Of a stretch of DNA of 64,000 bases, positions 43,656 to 55,366 are shown piece by piece. The DNA lies in NCBI GenBank assembly GCA_023525975.1, contig CM042039.1:15964501-16028500 (forward strand), in the 5' to 3' direction. Position numbers and translations under genes: made by a program. Source of the DNA: Smallanthus sonchifolius. Its lineage: Eukaryota > Streptophyta > Magnoliopsida > Asterales > Asteraceae. The notes below the pieces were generated by a model. That model had not been told where the DNA came from, made no database searches, and worked only from the letters and a program-made list of their open reading frames with translations. Each line of letters opens with the position of its first letter. Position 1 is the stretch's first letter.

Positions 43656-46284
43656 TGATGGTTTTACTTGAGCAGCTGCAGACTTTGTTGCTGCTGAAGG
43701 CCTTCCTTTTTGTTGCTTAGTCTTTACTCGATCAGCAGTAGTTATTTTGGCTGCTGATGGCTTAGAGACAGATGTATGCTTATCCTTCTTCACCTTGCCG
43801 ATAGACTTTTGTATAACTGGGGTTGGAAGAAGAATCTGATTGAAAGGATTTGACTTACAATTTGCAGCAAAGTGGTCTCATTCTCCACAGATGATGCAAG
43901 ATTGTTGAGGTTTTGACAACTGTTCCCTTAGTGGAGAAAGAAATTTTCTGGATTGAGTTGTCTTAGCTTCAAAACCTCTTACCTGTTTGTTCTTCTTTGT
44001 CTTCTCCAAAGCATGTTGCTTGAGGTTTCTTTTCTGCCGAATGTAGTAGAAGCAGGTGCTGGCAGTGTGGTTATATTTTTCACAGACAAAACATGATTTT
44101 GCCATTTTATCCTTTGAAAGATATACATACTCCTTTCTTTTGAAAAGTTCTTTGAAATTCCAAGGGTGAGCTTTGTTGTGCTCAAAAGTAGCTTCTTCCA
44201 ATGTTTTTTGAACATATGGAACCCTTTCTCCAGGTGCATAACATATGTCAACCACCTTCCTTGGCTGGACTGAAGATGAGGACTGGCCCTTTTCAGTATT
44301 TAGCTTCCTACCTTCTGGAGGATAGCTAACTTTGATTTGTTTGAATGGTGTAGGAACTGGTACTGAAATGGCTGGTACTTGAGCTGAATGGACTTCACCT
44401 TTAGTCAGAGTGCCTTGAGGGGCAGGAGTAGATGAAGCTTCACTTGTTTTAGTGGAGTCTGAGTAAGTTGAATCAGACTCTGATGAGGTAGTGCATTCTT
44501 GTACCAATGGTTCATCCTTAGAAGGATCAAGATTTCTATTGGCCATATCAAGATTTGCAAGATTAAAGCTTGGTTCATGGATGGCAACGTAGTCAGCAGG
44601 AGGTGCAACGGCTTGATATTGTTCAGCATGATACCCCACACCCGTTTTTACCTTATCATGAATTTGAGCATCCAGAAGTCTTTGCAGCTTTTTGGATGCA
44701 AATTCATATTTGTCAATGTGAACTTTCTACTCTTCTAATTCTGCTCTGGTAGCTTTTAATTTGACAAGAAGATCATCAATCTGAGTTTCAAGATTGGTTT
44801 GTTCATGTTTTAATGATGAAATCTCTTTCTTTAGGCAGTTAATTTTTTCTTTGTAACTGTCTTCAACCTTTTTGAATTCAGATTTCATTTAATGAAACTC
44901 TTCATTTTGATCTATTAGGTTTTGATTATGCTTTCTGTAGCCTAAAACCTTATCAATACAGGCTTGGGAACATAGATGTTCATATACCTGAGGCGGTATC
45001 TCAGTTGTGTCTTCCATAAGAGCTTGGTTGTTAGTAGGCAGATCTTCATACTGGAAGCTCCAGTCAAAGTCAGATGTTCCAACAGCTGCACAAGCTACAG
45101 TTTGAGCTGGAGGAGTAGCTTGTTGCTGTTGATGTCTTGGTTGGGCTTGGTGAGCTGCTGGGTTTGCCCTAGGTGCCTTGCATTCTCTAGCAAAATGACC
45201 CAGTTGGTTACAGTTGTAACATTTCAATTTGCTTTTATCCAAGTCAACTCTGGTGTTGGAGCTGTTGCTTAGAATGGGTCTTCCGGTTCTAGAGTAGAAC
45301 CTTTTTGCTCTTATAGAGAGCATGGCATACGAGTGCTGTATATCCATTTCTTCTAGATCATCTGGATGGAAGCACTCAAGATCCTCCTTGATAAAGTACA
45401 TGTTGCTTGAGTTTTCAAAAACAAAAGCAGCAGTGGATGAGGATTGAGAAGGAGCTTCAAGAAGAAATGGTGATGTGTTTGTTTTAGAGGTAGGAGTTTG
45501 AGGAGGTGTGACTATGGGAGGATAGTAGTTACTAGTACTAGGACCTGAGTGCTCAGAGTGAAAAGCAGAAGAGGTGGTGGTGGATGTTGAAGCTGTTTGG
45601 TAGCTTGAACTTCGTTCTTTTGCCTGAATCATCTCTAGCTCATAAGTCTTCATCATACCGAAGAGCTCAGTCATTTGGAGAGTCTTCAGATTCTCAGTTC
45701 TTCTAATGGACACCGTGTAGAGTGTCCAACAGCTAGGTAAAGACCTGATGAAATTTTTGAGAATATCCCCATTCTCCAGTTACACCTTTGAGCACTGCAG
45801 CTCACCTACAAGATAAGTAAATCTGTTATATAAAACAGTTAGGGACTCACCTTCCTTCCATACGAAGTTTTCGTACTGCTGCTTCAGGATGTCCCTTCTG
45901 TTTTCTTTGACTTCTTCTGAGCCAGCAAACATCTTCTCAAGAGCCTCCCAGAGCTCTTTGGCGGTTTTGTGACTTCTGAAGTTATGAAAAACTTCATTTG
46001 GAAGGCACATTTGGATAGCTCCTAGTGCCTTGAAGTCCACCTCCATCTTTTTTATATCTTCATCCGAGTACTTGGAGGGATCCTTTGGAATTGATGGTCC
46101 TCCAGAGTCAGCAGATGCCACCATGGGAATGTAGGGTCCATCCCTGATGGATTTCCACATTCCGTACTCCTGATAGCAGAAAAACTTTTCATGCGATTTT
46201 TCCACATGTCTAGTCTTCTCCAGACACCAATCTTGGTGGTCGGTTGATGCTGCCGATGTCTTCAAAACCATTGCTTTGTGCCAT
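43656..46284 (-). pseudogene. Gag of element B
   Basis: The minus-strand frame starts MAQSNGFEDIGSINRPPRLV, then shifts by one base near 46212 and continues with NRMKSFFCYQEYGMWKSI, KELWEALEKMFAGSEEVKEN and YNRFTYLVGELQCSKV. This is a UBN2-type copia gag. Downstream come a first zinc knuckle CYNCNQLGHFAREC (about 45200), a coiled coil (EKINCLKKEISSLKHEQTN), a second Cys/His cluster CFVCEKYNHTASTC, and a third, CIICGE-stop-DHFAANC, near 43890. A Lys/Ala/Ser-rich end follows and is cut by C. Stops occur near 45778, 44889, 44730 and 43878. Long gags with a coiled coil and several knuckles are typical of Sirevirus-lineage copia elements. Confidence 0.88.
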
Positions 46285-46382
46285 TTTTGTTTCGTGGTTT
46301 TGGGTGACTTGATAAACAAAAAGTGTTTAGAATAGAACCATAAGTGATTAAACAAGTGTTAGTTTGTTTAATCTGAGCCAAA

Positions 46383-46394
46383 GCTCTGATACCA
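46383..46394 (-). promoter_or_regulatory. Primer-binding site of B
   Basis: On the minus strand TGGTATCAGAGC stands two bases after the 5' LTR, initiator methionine tRNA type. Confidence 0.93.
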
Positions 46395-46396
46395 CT

Positions 46397-47096
46397 TGTA
46401 GGATCATGAAATTACAAGATGGTTGTATTCTTAGTTGAAATTGGCAGAAACAATAACAACTACACAAATGTAATCGAACAGACAGAAAGAATACTAGTAA
46501 GATCACTGTTGTATTAAGCTTTGTGAATAAACGATTACAAATGAAAACTCTGTGAAGAAGCACAAAAAGCACACTTACAGTGAAGTGTTTAGACAGTATT
46601 TATACTAACTTAGAATCAAGACAGACCCTTGATTCTAAGGATCAGATCGAACACAGACCGTTGATCATTTATACAAAAGCTAATAATACACTAAATTAGC
46701 TAACTTTATTGAAGCGTCTTCTTTATGCATCATTGCTTGCATGTCTGGAGAAGAGCATTGCTGAGTTTTATTGGTTGTGCCATTGAGGTTCCTTCTGCTT
46801 TGAGTGTGTCAGTTGCTTTTGCAGAAAGTTGTCAGTGACGCTTGGCATGGATAGTCAGCTGCAACGATTTGTCTTCAAGGAACATAGTATCAGCAGCAAG
46901 AATGAGAATGATGCTGCTGATGAGCCTATCAGTAGTAACAAGTGCTGAATGCTGCTGATAAGCCTATCAGCAACAACGTGTGTTGAATGCTGCTTATAAG
47001 CCTATCAGCAGCAACATGTGTTGAATGCTGCTGATAAGCCTATCAGCAGCATTTGTACTTAGAATAATTTAGAATCCATCAGTCTTTGATTCTACA
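46397..47096 (-). repeat. 5' LTR of B (700 bp)
   Basis: Carries a TATAAATA box on the minus strand at 46597-46604 and, at 46886-47052, a palindrome cluster with arms GCTGCTGATA and TATCAGCAGC around AGCC, repeated with a period of about 39 bp. The 3' LTR has two units fewer. Confidence 0.95.
46886..47052. repeat. Palindrome cluster in LTR of B
   Basis: Four hairpin units, some degenerate (CTGCTTATAAGCC), with 10-base arms and 4-base loops. The corresponding cluster in the other LTR is at 27830-27932. Confidence 0.9.
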
Positions 47097-47405
47097 GTAA
47101 TGTTCCTTCCCCTATAAATAGAAGACTTGTCTTCATTTGTAGGTGGAACTCTGGAACTAGGTTGAGAGGTGTCCGGGTCGGGACGAGCTCTCCCGACCCC
47201 AAGACCGTGAACTTAGATGAGAGATGTGTGCTCCTTCGGTATGTAGTCTGTAATACGAGATGACTTCTATGTTATAGATTACGTATCGTTTCATTTTCTC
47301 TTGTTTGGTGTTCATGTATACTCTGTCTTGTTTCTTGGTTTCCACACAAATCACAGAACATGTCCGTGTTATCTCCGCTGCGCGACGAGGCTCCTGGGAC
47401 ATACA
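47097..47405 (+). repeat. LTR-like stretch inside A (possible solo LTR, right part)
   Basis: Continues the stretch begun at about 27175 before B split it. It contains TATAAATA at 47113-47120 and ends CTCCTGGGACATACA, very like the end of A's own LTR (GCCGGGACCTACA), but no primer site follows. Its left part has its own palindromes (TGCGTACTTA/TAAGTACGCA). It may be a solo LTR of a related copia family inserted near the start of A's gag. I could not find a matching 5 bp duplication, so the limits are uncertain. Confidence 0.45.
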
Positions 47406-47412
47406 TAATCCT

Positions 47413-50400
47413 ACTCATGTTAGTGTGAATAATATGACTCACTTGTTGAACCATGACAATGAGATTGGTACTCCAACCAAGCCACCGAGACTAATGAATC
47501 TCAAAGATTACTCGAATTGGAAGAGTCGGTTTGAAAATTAAGTTAACATCAATGATACAAGCTTGTGGATTCCAATCAGTGAGGGTTATGAGCATCCTGT
47601 TCATCATCATATGGGAGTGTCGGATACACCAAAACCAGTTTTAGCTCTTAGTGATAAAGAGAAGAAATTGTATGATCATGAAAGAAAGCTCTTGCAGCTT
47701 TATCCATGTGTTTACCTCTTGATATCTACCATACTTTCAAGAAATTCAAAACTTCACATGAACTTTGGGAAGGTCTAGCCAAGAGATGTGAAGGAAGTAT
47801 ATATATTAAGAAAAGTAGAAGAGAGTTGTTTAAGAAGCAATTTAGTGTATTTAAACACTTTGATGGTGAATCTGTTGATGAACTGATGTCAAGATATTAT
47901 CATCTTCTAAGTGAAATGGTGAAAAATGATATCACTTAAAAGAATAAGAAGATTCTTGGGAAATTTCTAGATGCATTATGAGCTCATTTTGAGATGTATA
48001 CTATTGTGATCAAAGAAAAAACTGGAATTGATGAATTGAGTCTTGAAGATTTGATGGGAAAGATTCAGTCATATGATTTGAATAAATAGAAGACAGACAC
48101 GGTTTATCAAGATCCGAGTATCTACTTTGGTAAAGGCATAACTACACAGAAGTCTGGAGGAGTTGCTTTGTTTTTTAGAGATGTCTCTGAAGGTTCTAAA
48201 GAAAATTATTGTAATGAAGGTTCATGTTTTGTAGCTTCAAATTCTGGATGTTCAAAGAATACTAAAAGTGAAAGTCATTCGTGTTCTCAAAAGGTGTCTC
48301 CTACAGCTGTAGATGATATGATGGCCATGATTGCTTCGTTTTAACATCTTATGAAAACTTTATTGGTGGTAAAATCACTGATCCAGATATAATTGAAGAA
48401 GATTTCAAGCAGTTGGATAAAGATGCTTTAGAAGAAATAAATATTCAATAGAACATGGCATTATGGATGCAACAAGGAAAAGATAATCTGAAGAGAACAG
48501 GAGAGAAGTTTATTGGGGGCATCTAGCAAGTCAAATATGGGATTAGATAAATCAAAAGTGAAGTGTTATAATTGTCAGGAATTTGGACATTTTGCTAGAG
48601 AATACACAAAACCGAGAACTCAGAATCAAAATTCTTCAAACAATCAAGGCAACTAGAATAAGCAAAACACTTCCACAACTTTAATGACTCAACAAGATGA
48701 AAATTATGACTGGGGTATTCATTTGGAAGATATTGTTGCTCATGTCAGTCAAGCATTTCTTGCTGAAGTTCATTTTGAAGATAGAAATGAAAGCGGTTCT
48801 TCTGATGGTGACTCTACAGATTCTGGGAGCATAGCTGAAAGTGAAGAGTCACTTATTCAGAAAGTTGAACCAAAGTTTTCAAATGAAGACTTGCTTAGTA
48901 ATGGAGCTGCTGGAAAAGTTACAGAGAAGATTGCTGAGATGTTATCTGAAGGAAATGCATTCATGGCTAATTCTAAACAGGTATAAAAGGTTGTGTCTTG
49001 TGCTAAATGCATTGATTCTGATATGAAAATTACTAGATTGTGTGCTGACAACACAAATCTGATATGTGACATGAAGGTTATTTACACATCTAATCAAATT
49101 TTGAAAGATAATGAAAATGTTTTGAAAACAAGAATTGAATCTTTAAAAGATGACATTAAAGTTTTACAAACCAAAGTTAATGAACACGCATTTCATTTAG
49201 ATGTGGCATACTCAGAGTATGAAAAGAAGATTAATGAACTCACCGTGTCATAGATAGAAGTAACAAAATTGTTACGAAAGCTTGAGGGTTATAAGAATTC
49301 CAGTTTTCTATTGGAATATTATAATGAAAAAGCTTCATGTGAAAAAGTTGTTGGAGGTATAGGCTCTTGTCCTTCATTTGATGATAAAGATGTTTTAGGG
49401 GGTGTTGGTTATTGTCCACCATTCAATGGTAACTATACTTCTCGTTTTACTGAAAATGTAACTGACGAAGATTTGGAACCAAAAACTGTCCTAAATGTCA
49501 ATCCTGTTATTGGTGAGGATATGATCTATGATGATTCAACTGATGATGAAGTTTTTGATCCAAACAAACCTGAATATGTTGTGAGAGATTATATGTATGT
49601 TGAACCAGTTGTGATAAAGACGGTAACCAGAGATAGATGTATCTTGACTGAACCGGATGAAAAGGATGAACAACCAAAACCTAAATCCACATATAAACTA
49701 GTTAAACCTTTTATGAGTAGTGGTTTTGATTTTCAAGAAAATAATAATATTGAGAAAATAACAACTCTCGAGTTTTATAAAAGGAAAGTTGAATCAGAAA
49801 ACCAAAAGGTTGTTCAAACTTCAAGCACTGTTTCTCAGTGTTCATCATCCAGCTCAAAAGGTGTTCAGAGGGAAAGTATGTTAGAATGTACAAAGAGAGG
49901 CGTACTTGCTTTCATTGTGGAGTTGTTGGTCATATTCTAAAAGATTATCCAAACAAGAATATGGGTAAATGTCTGGAAAATCCCAAATTGGGAAGACCTT
50001 TTGTTAATCCACCAAAGCAGCCAGTGGTGAAAACTGTTGATTATAATCCTAAAGTGGATAAGGCTGTGAATCATTCAGTTGTCAAAATTATATCTGCTCC
50101 AGCAAAATCTGTTGAGAAGGTTGTGAATGAACAACATAAAGTGAAATTGTCGAGACCGCAAAGAAGACAAAAAAATAGAAGATTGAGAAAGCTTTTGGAA
50201 CAACTTGTGGTCAAAGACAATGTTGAAACTTCTGAATCATCAAAAGAGAGTGAAAAAGATCAATTTCAATCCAAATGGAAACCAAAGAATCAAGTTTCTG
50301 TTCCTGATAAACAATCTCCTAAAATAGAGAAGAGATTTGATTGTGTTTTGAAAGAAATTGTTTATTTTGATGAGTCAGGCCGACCCAAGACCACAATGTC

Positions 50401-50422
50401 TTGGGTCTCTATCACTAACTAA
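47413..50422 (+). pseudogene. Gag of copia element A, heavily broken
   Basis: Recognisable in order: THLLNHDNEIGTPTKPPRLM, NLKDYSNWKSRFEN, then STOP and WIPISEGYEHPVH, then (shifted) ELWEGLAKRCEGS and RRELFKKQFSVFKHFDGES, which is the UBN2-type gag core. A zinc knuckle KCYNCQEFGHFAREY stands at 48563-48607, a coiled-coil stretch at about 49020-49250, an acidic region, and a second knuckle TCFHCGVVGHILKDY near 49895. More than six stops or frame changes separate the blocks. The layout (long gag, coiled coil, two knuckles) matches Sirevirus-like copia elements. Confidence 0.87.
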
Positions 50423-50440
50423 TCGTTTATGTATGTGTGC

Positions 50441-51420
50441 AGGGAAATCCAAGGAGGACTGCCGGCAACCATTGGTATGTTGATAGTGGATGCTCTCGGC
50501 ACATGACATGAAATCTTAACTTATTGGAAAATGTCAAAGAAATCCAAGGAGGATGTGTTTCTTTTGTAGGAAAGAAAGGAGGCAATATTTCTTGTCAAGG
50601 TACGGTGACAAATGGAAGATTGAGCTTTGAGAAAGTCAACTATGTGAAGCAGCTCGAACACAATCTGTTATTTGTTTCACAAGTTTGTGACAAAGATTTC
50701 TCATTTCATTTTAATAAGTCAGAGTGTTTGGTGTTAAAGCCTTGATTTGAGATACCAGAAGATTGGATACTTATGCGAGCTTCTAGAAACAATGACACTT
50801 ATATGCTCGACATGAGCACAACGACGACAACTTCGTCAATTCCAAATTGTCTTCTTTCGAAAGCTTCTGAATCTGAATCAACTTTATGGCACCGAAAAAT
50901 GGCTCATATCAATTTTGGGAAAATGAATTATTTAGTCAAGCATGGGTTAGTTTCTGGTGTCCCTGCCATGAGGTTTCATGTTGATGAAGATTGTATTCCT
51001 TGCAAGAAAGGGAAGCAGCACAGGAAATCTCATCAATCAAAGTTGATCAATTCTATTGTGACTCATTTAGAGTTGTTGCATATGGATTTATTCGGACCCA
51101 TTAGTGTTAAGAGTGAAGGCGGCAAATCATATTGTCTAGTGGTGACAGATGATTACTCAAGATTTTCTTGGGTGAAGTATCTTGCTTCTAAGGATGAAAC
51201 AGCTAAAATTCGTAAGTCCTGATTGTGGGGCTTGAGACATTATTCAAACACAAAGTCAGGAGGATTCGGAGTGATAATGGCACAAAATTCAAGAATGAAA
51301 ATATGGGTTTATTTTGTTTATAAAAAGGCATCCATCATGAATTTAGTGCTCCTTATGTTCCTCAACAAAATGGTGTTGCTGAGCAAAAGAATCGAACTCT
51401 TATAGAGATAGCTAGAACTA
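50441..51420 (+). pseudogene. Protease and integrase N-half of A
   Basis: The protease triad lies in WYVDSGCSRHMT at 50477-50512, followed by a TGA. The gag-pre-integrase block QLEHNLLFVSQVCDKDFSFH and LWHRKMAHINFGKMNYLV follow, with the integrase His/His/Cys/Cys finger closing at CIPCKKGKQHRK. The first catalytic Asp is in LLHMDLFGPISV. The second lies in RSDNGTKFKNEN, in another frame at about 51265, and the Glu in PQQNGVAEQKNRTL near 51370. The stops at 50743, 51220 and 51322 and the frame changes make it nonfunctional. Confidence 0.9.
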
Positions 51421-53806
51421 GGTTATCTGATTCCAAGATGCCCGTCACATTTTGGGCAGAGGCGGTGAATACAGCTTGTCATGTTCTCAATAGAGTTTTG
51501 ACCATGAAGAAACACAACAAAACTTGTTATGAATTGTTGAATAATCGAATACTTAATTTGGCGTATCTTTTGCCTTTTGGGAATCCATGTATCTTGTTGA
51601 AGACCCGCGATGTTCCTTCTAAATTCAGCTCCAAAGCAATTGAGGGAATTTTCTTGGGATACGTTGCAAATTCTCATAACAAAAGAGTCTTTAACAAAGA
51701 ATCACGACAAATTGAGGAGTGGTTTCATGTTGATTGTGACAACCGTTTTGTTCCTCAGGATGCAAAATGTCCCTATTGGGCGTTTGATTATGATGCATTA
51801 TTCAGATCTTTCAATGTTCCTCCTGCGGTTTCCCCAGCCGAAGAAGAAATGTTTTATCAGTCCTACTGCAATGATGATTCAATTGTCGATCCACGCTCGG
51901 TTATTCCGATTGTGGGTACTCCTCCAGATGACCCGAATGTAGCTTCAACTTCAGGTACAACAAAAGAAAGTGACAGTGAGGATGTTTAAGATGTGTTCCA
52001 AGAATCGTCTAACGACATTCAGAACATAGTTGATGATTCATCAACACCGGCATCACTTGAGGGGGAGTTTCCTTCAAATCTTGATTCTGTTATTCAAATT
52101 TCAGATATTCCCCAATCCCGTGTGCATAAGCACCATCCCACTGACAATATTATTGGTGATTTGAATGCAGGTGTTCAAACGAGGCATCGTACACTTGCTG
52201 AAAAGTCATGTTTATATGCTCAAATTGTTGATACAGGTATCACGGAGACGTGTTTGCATGCTTGTTTTATTTCTCAAATAGAGCCTGCAAATGTGGCTGA
52301 AGCTTTAGATGATGATTGTTGGAATGAGGCCATGCAAGAGGAATTGGCTCAATTTGATAAGTTGCATGGTTGGTATTTGGTTGACTTACCGAAAGGCTCA
52401 AGATCTATTGGCACAAAGTGGGTATTCAAATGCAAGCGTGATGATCGTGGTGTTGTGGTACGCAATAAGGCAAGACTTGTGTCAAAGGATTTAATCAACA
52501 CGAGGGGGTTGATTACACTGAGGTTTATACTCCAGTTGCGAAGATCGAGGCTATTAGATTGTTTCTAGCCTATGCATCTTTCAAGGGTTTCAAAGTCTTC
52601 CAGTTAGATGTAAAGAGTGCTTGTCTGTATGGAAGGGTAAAGGAAGAGGTTTATGTGAAACAACCACCTGGTTTTGAAGATCCCAAAAGTCCTGAAAAGG
52701 TTTTTAAACTTGATAAGGCATTATATGGTCTTCATCAGGCTCCTCGTGCTTGGTACGGAACTTTTTTCAGTGCACTTACTTGAGAATAGATTTGATCGTG
52801 GTCAAATTGACTCCGCCCTTTTAATAAGAAAAGCAGGGGGAGATATCTTACTAGTTCAAGTCTATGTGGATGACATAATCTTTGGGTCGACGAATGTCGA
52901 TATGTGTAAAGACTTTGAAAGAGTGATGAAGTTGAAATTTGAAATGAGTAGCATGGGGGAATTATTGTTCTTTTTGGGTCTTCAAGTTGATCAAAAGGAA
53001 GATGGTTTTTATATTCATCAAACGAAATATGTTGCTGATATTCTCAAGAAGTTTGATATGGAAAATACTTCAGCTTTCAACACTCCAATTCCTGTTAATC
53101 ACAAACTAGATTCTAACCTAAAAGGGAAAGAGGTGGATTATCGGCTATACAGAGGAATGATCGGGTCTTTAATGTATCTGATAGTGTCCCGTCCTGATAT
53201 TATGTTTGAAGTATGCTTGTGTTCAAGGTTTCAATCTAAACCGATGAAATCTCATCTGATTGCTGTTAAGCGAATCTTTCGATACTTAAAGGGTAAACCA
53301 AGGATGGGATTGTGGTATCCTATTAATTTTGACTTTGATTTTAAAGCTTTTACAGATTCAGATTATGGAGGTTGTGGTTTGGATAGAAAATCGACGTCTG
53401 GTGGTTGTCAGTTCTTAGGAAACAGGCTTGTGTCCAGGCAATAAAAAAAGCAAACCTCGGTTGCAATTTCAACATGCGAGGCAGAATACATTGCATCAGC
53501 CAGTTGTTGTTCCCAAATCCTATGTATTCAACAACAGTTGAGGGATTATGGTTTGAACTTCATAGGGACACCAATAATGATTGATAACACCGCCACCATG
53601 TCGATTACCACAAATCCCGTGAAACACTTAAAGGCAAAGCACATTGAAATTCGACATCATTTTATTCGAGATTGTGCAGAAAAGAAGTTGATTGAGTTGG
53701 TGAAAGTCCACACGGATGACAATTTTGCTGATTTGTTTACCAAAGCATTCGATGGTACATGGTTTGAATTTCATACTCAAATGATTGGAATGTTTAATCC
53801 AACGTG
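51421..53806 (+). pseudogene. Integrase C-half, reverse transcriptase and RNase H of A
   Basis: Integrase continues with MPVTFWAEAVNTACHVLNR and FSSKAIEGIFLGYVANSHNK. After a variable linker the reverse transcriptase begins at WNEAMQEELAQFDKLHGWYL and GTKWVFKCKRD. It changes frame near 52495, continues VFQLDVKSACLYGRVKEEVY, and changes again near 52770. It shows its catalytic YVDDIIFGST at about 52863. RNase H has FTDSDYGGCGLDRKSTSGG and, after a stop at 53442, STCEAEYIA and IEIRHHFIRDC, ending in NPT-stop at 53804-53806. This order (integrase before reverse transcriptase) is the copia hallmark. Confidence 0.93.
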
Positions 53807-54398
53807 AAAAAGGGTTTCAAAAAGTTTTTTATGGAAGTTTTTCTTTTAATTTTCTAGGTTTATTTAAGGTAATTAGTTTTATGCTTTATTTTCATTAGTT
53901 TACTTGCTTTCTGAAAAACCCATACAAATTTGAAAAAGATAAAATCGGCATTGCTTGAAGTTAGAGAAGAAATGATAGTACATCAGTAGGTGATCACATA
54001 CACATGACTACCTCGTTTCTGTATTTATGTGTGTGCTTATATGATTTGATCTAAATTTCTTAGTCTACATAAACATGAAATGATAGCTGCATGACTGCTT
54101 GGGATTGCTGTATATAATCTTTTAATTTGAATATTTGCATGTAATTTGAATTGTCAGTAGGATAGAAGCGTTTTTAGTCCATTAGTAGTGTGAAAACATA
54201 ATGGTCTATGTCACAATTGTGATTTGAACCAATGGTATGCCAGGTGTGTGCGTTAAAAAATCATTATCAGATAAAGAATATGATGCTTCAAGTATTTCAT
54301 GAGACCAATATCGGATTATATTGATTAGCACAATTTTTCAGTTCACTTCACTGCCCATGCCCCGAAAAACATGTAATGTGAAGTTGGACTAAGATAAG
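53807..54398 (+). other. 3' noncoding region of A
   Basis: T-rich sequence after RNase H without a recognisable env-like frame. No start matching A's 5' LTR (TGTGACAACTAG) occurs before element D begins, so the 3' LTR of A should lie to the right of D. Confidence 0.55.
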
Positions 54399-54639
54399 TG
54401 TAACATTTCTGATTTTTAGTATCCGTATTTCAATTCAATGTAATGCATTTCAAACTCAATTCTAGTGCATTGTTTTGTTCTATTTGTACCATCAATTAAA
54501 TACTATACTTCCATGCAAATCCACAAATTTTACTCGGTTATATTCTATTAAAACACTACATAAGTACCTATTTATACAAATACGTCAAAGACTAAAGTTA
54601 CAAGGTCTGATGTTGAAAATTTACAAGAAACCCTAATAG

Positions 54640-54770
54640 GCACGGTCGCGCCTCGTTCTGGCACGGTCGCACCAAGTGCTATGGCACGGTCGCGCGCCTT
54701 GCTTCGAAACGGTCGCGCCCGGTGCCTTGGCACGGTCGCGCCTCATATTGGCACAGTCGCGCCTCTCATC
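54640..54770. repeat. CACGGTCGCGCC motif cluster 1 in LTR of D
   Basis: Six copies of CACGGTCGCGCC or close variants, about 20-25 bp apart, separated by unrelated spacers. The 3' LTR (63288-63390) has about one copy fewer. Confidence 0.88.
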
Positions 54771-55366
54771 AGTTGAAACGTAAATACAGACTTTAATCAC
54801 AAAGACGTTCGATTTCATAACCGTTCGACGCGTTTTCACCATTAACAAACTCAATTAACTCTTTTAATCATAACAATTACAGCAAATAAACAAAATTTCG
54901 TCGATTCAACTCATAACCATCCAATTCTCTCACAAGACCGTCGAATTTACCATTCTGATTACGATTCTCCTAAACCAACATTCTATCAATCCTTTATGAA
55001 GCTCCCGGGAACACCGAGTCAGTCAGAATTGCAGAAGAAGGCGCCGGAAACCGAACTCGTCGTCGCCGGAATTTCTCTCTACCGAACACTGTCAATTCGT
55101 CGTCCTTCCGGGTAATTGAAACCTCTCACACTTACGTTTTAGTCTACTAATCAAAAGCCCTAATCTAATTTGGGCTTACAATACGGGAATCATCACGAAC
55201 CAGAGTCTAGTTTTCGTTCAAAACAGATTTAATCGAATCGAATCTTAGACACGCTTTAAATACAATTAATCTCTACAAAAAGATTCATGATGATCTAATG
55301 GGTGAAAGCCCCATGAATTCCGACATTTACAATATAAGAATTAGTCAAATTGAATCTGTTTTGGAA

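Larger units (their letters stand above)
27337..47096 (-). mobile_element. Element B, copia-like, pol-less, with nested C
   Basis: Direct LTRs begin TGTAGGATC and end CTACA on the plus strand (27337-27969 and 46397-47096). The 5 bp duplication GTAAT lies at 27332-27336 and 47097-47101. The primer site next to the right LTR and the polypurine tract next to the left LTR show that the element reads right to left. Without nested C (10,576 bp plus 5 bp duplication) it is about 9.2 kb. Between gag and the 3' LTR lies only a large accessory frame; no protease, integrase, reverse transcriptase or RNase H sequence is present. Confidence 0.93.

Noticed and set aside
53807..54398. env-like gene after RNase H of A
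   Set aside because: No frame of useful length or with membrane features; only T-rich noncoding sequence.
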